Shown here one piece after another: positions 63,081-64,000 of a stretch of DNA of 64,000 nucleotides. The DNA comes from Eopsaltria australis (taxonomy: Eukaryota; Chordata; Aves; Passeriformes; Petroicidae). A program made the translations under genes and the position numbers. How positions within the stretch are numbered: position 1 is the first letter of the stretch; each line of letters begins with the position of its first letter. Under the pieces are notes generated by a model. It made no database searches, was not told where the DNA came from, and saw only the letters and a list, made by a program, of their open reading frames with translations. The DNA lies in the NCBI GenBank assembly GCA_034509425.1, contig JAVTVJ010000132.1, positions 3,059,470-3,123,469 on the forward strand. Direction: 5' to 3'.

Positions 63081-63379
63081 GCCTACAAGTAAGCTGAAGA
63101 GGGACTTTTTATGAGGGCAAGTGTAGGACAAGAGGGAATGGCTTCAAGCAGACAGAGGTCAGGTCTAGATCAGATATTAGGAAGACAGAGATAGGTGAAG
63201 CACTGCAAAGGCTGCACAGAGAAGTTGTGCATGCCCCATCCCTAGCAGTGTTCAAAACTGGTTGAATGGAGCTTTTGAGCAACCTGGTCTTGTGGAAGCT
63301 GCCCCTGCCCACAGCAGAGGGGCTGGAAACAGCTTATATTTAAGATCGCTTATAACCCAAGCCATTCTATGATTCTGTT
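63081..63379 (+). mobile_element. CR1 LINE 3' end
   Basis: GCCTACAAGTAAGCTGAAGA, GGGACTTTTTATGAGGGCAA, AATGGCTTCAAGC, GATCAGATATTAGGAAGA, AGAAGTTGTGCATGCCCCAT, TTTTGAGCAACCTGGTCTTG and the terminus CCATTCTATGATTCTGTTC follow the CR1 3' end. It is about 300 bases long and 5'-truncated. The minus-strand frame at 63109-63312 is a shadow. Confidence 0.9.
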
Positions 63380-64000
63380 CTTATCTTCCAGAGCTTAAAA
63401 TCTGTTTTTCCAGCCTACAGATTTTGTCATAGCTGATAGATTATTCATTGTCTACCTCGCATTCATATTATAGTTTCTATTGATTGCAAAACTTTCTGTC
63501 TGTTCTTCCTTCCTGCAGTATAATTTTGAGAAAGTTTTCTTTTTTCCAACAAAAGTAGAAGATATGGAATTCTACATAATAATTTCATTAATTATATGTA
63601 TGCATATATATTTTGTTATATTCTAATGATCTTTTTCCTTTAAAGGCATTACATAATTTTCTCAGAAAGGGTATAATGAAAATTATTTCTGGAACAAGTT
63701 TTAGTTAAACTGTTCAAGGTTCCTAATCTGAATATGCTATTTTTAAAACTGCAAACTCTAAATAAATGTGTTTTTTTTTTTGAAATGAGGCATGAGACAA
63801 CTGTTAGACTGGGAATGGTTTATGAACAAAGCAGGAGAATGGCAAAAGATCAGAATTCTTCTCTCTGTTTTCATTTTAGAAGAAAGGTAAGCAAGCAAAT
63901 GCTGCAGCATTTCTCAACTGAGACCCTAAAATTGATGGGTTTCAAAGCTCCTGAGAACCATTTATCTGTCTGCAAAAAGAATATCAAAATACCAGCTTCA
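63380..64000. other. AT-rich end of window
   Basis: No feature recognised apart from short AT runs and a T-run near 63772. Confidence 0.4.

Overview
The window is AT-rich vertebrate DNA, roughly two-thirds A+T by eye. It looks avian and most likely passerine. The evidence is the repeat content: many 5'-truncated CR1 LINE fragments ending in the typical tail of imperfect ATTCTATGATTCT or ATTCTGTGATTCTGTGA repeats, plus solo LTRs of endogenous retroviruses resembling those I know from songbirds. I saw no Alu or L1 elements, CRISPR, operons, tRNA or rRNA.

I recognise no protein-coding gene, exon or RNA gene. Nearly all open frames are short, lack recognisable domains, or lie inside repeats. The window is best read as gene desert or the inside of a very large intron. 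Three frames are recorded as weak leads only (24794-25192, 52846-53046, 61833-62243).

Layout: 0-11 kb holds an old LTR fragment (392-870), a CR1 tail (1263-1328), two CR1s abutting head to head (5831-6664), a degraded CR1 ORF2 piece (7585-7770) and two more CR1 3' ends (10268-10990). 11-17.8 kb is low-repeat AT-rich sequence. 17798-18891 is a complete solo LTR with a perfect 5-bp target duplication. 19631-20700 is LTR-like. 24063-24395 is CR1. 26372-27027 is a second solo LTR with near-identical 6-bp flanks. 28.9-29.5 kb has a (TTGG)n array and a CR1. 33809-33860 is a run of 52 T. 38.3-40.3 kb has two CR1 pieces, one joining endonuclease-domain sequence directly to 3'-terminal sequence. 42.6-43.2 kb is LTR-like. 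44.2-44.9 kb has a well-preserved CR1 tail and a 400-bp (CTTTTT)n tract. 51889-52265 is a CR1 with an inverted 5' part. 53.9 kb has a TAAAA-type array. 55.2 and 63.1-63.4 kb hold CR1 ends.

No genes can be shown to work together. The biological content is retrotransposition history: CR1 5' truncation, a probable twin-priming inversion, an internal CR1 deletion, LTR-LTR recombination leaving solo LTRs, and simple-repeat expansion. I found no evidence for a new biological system.
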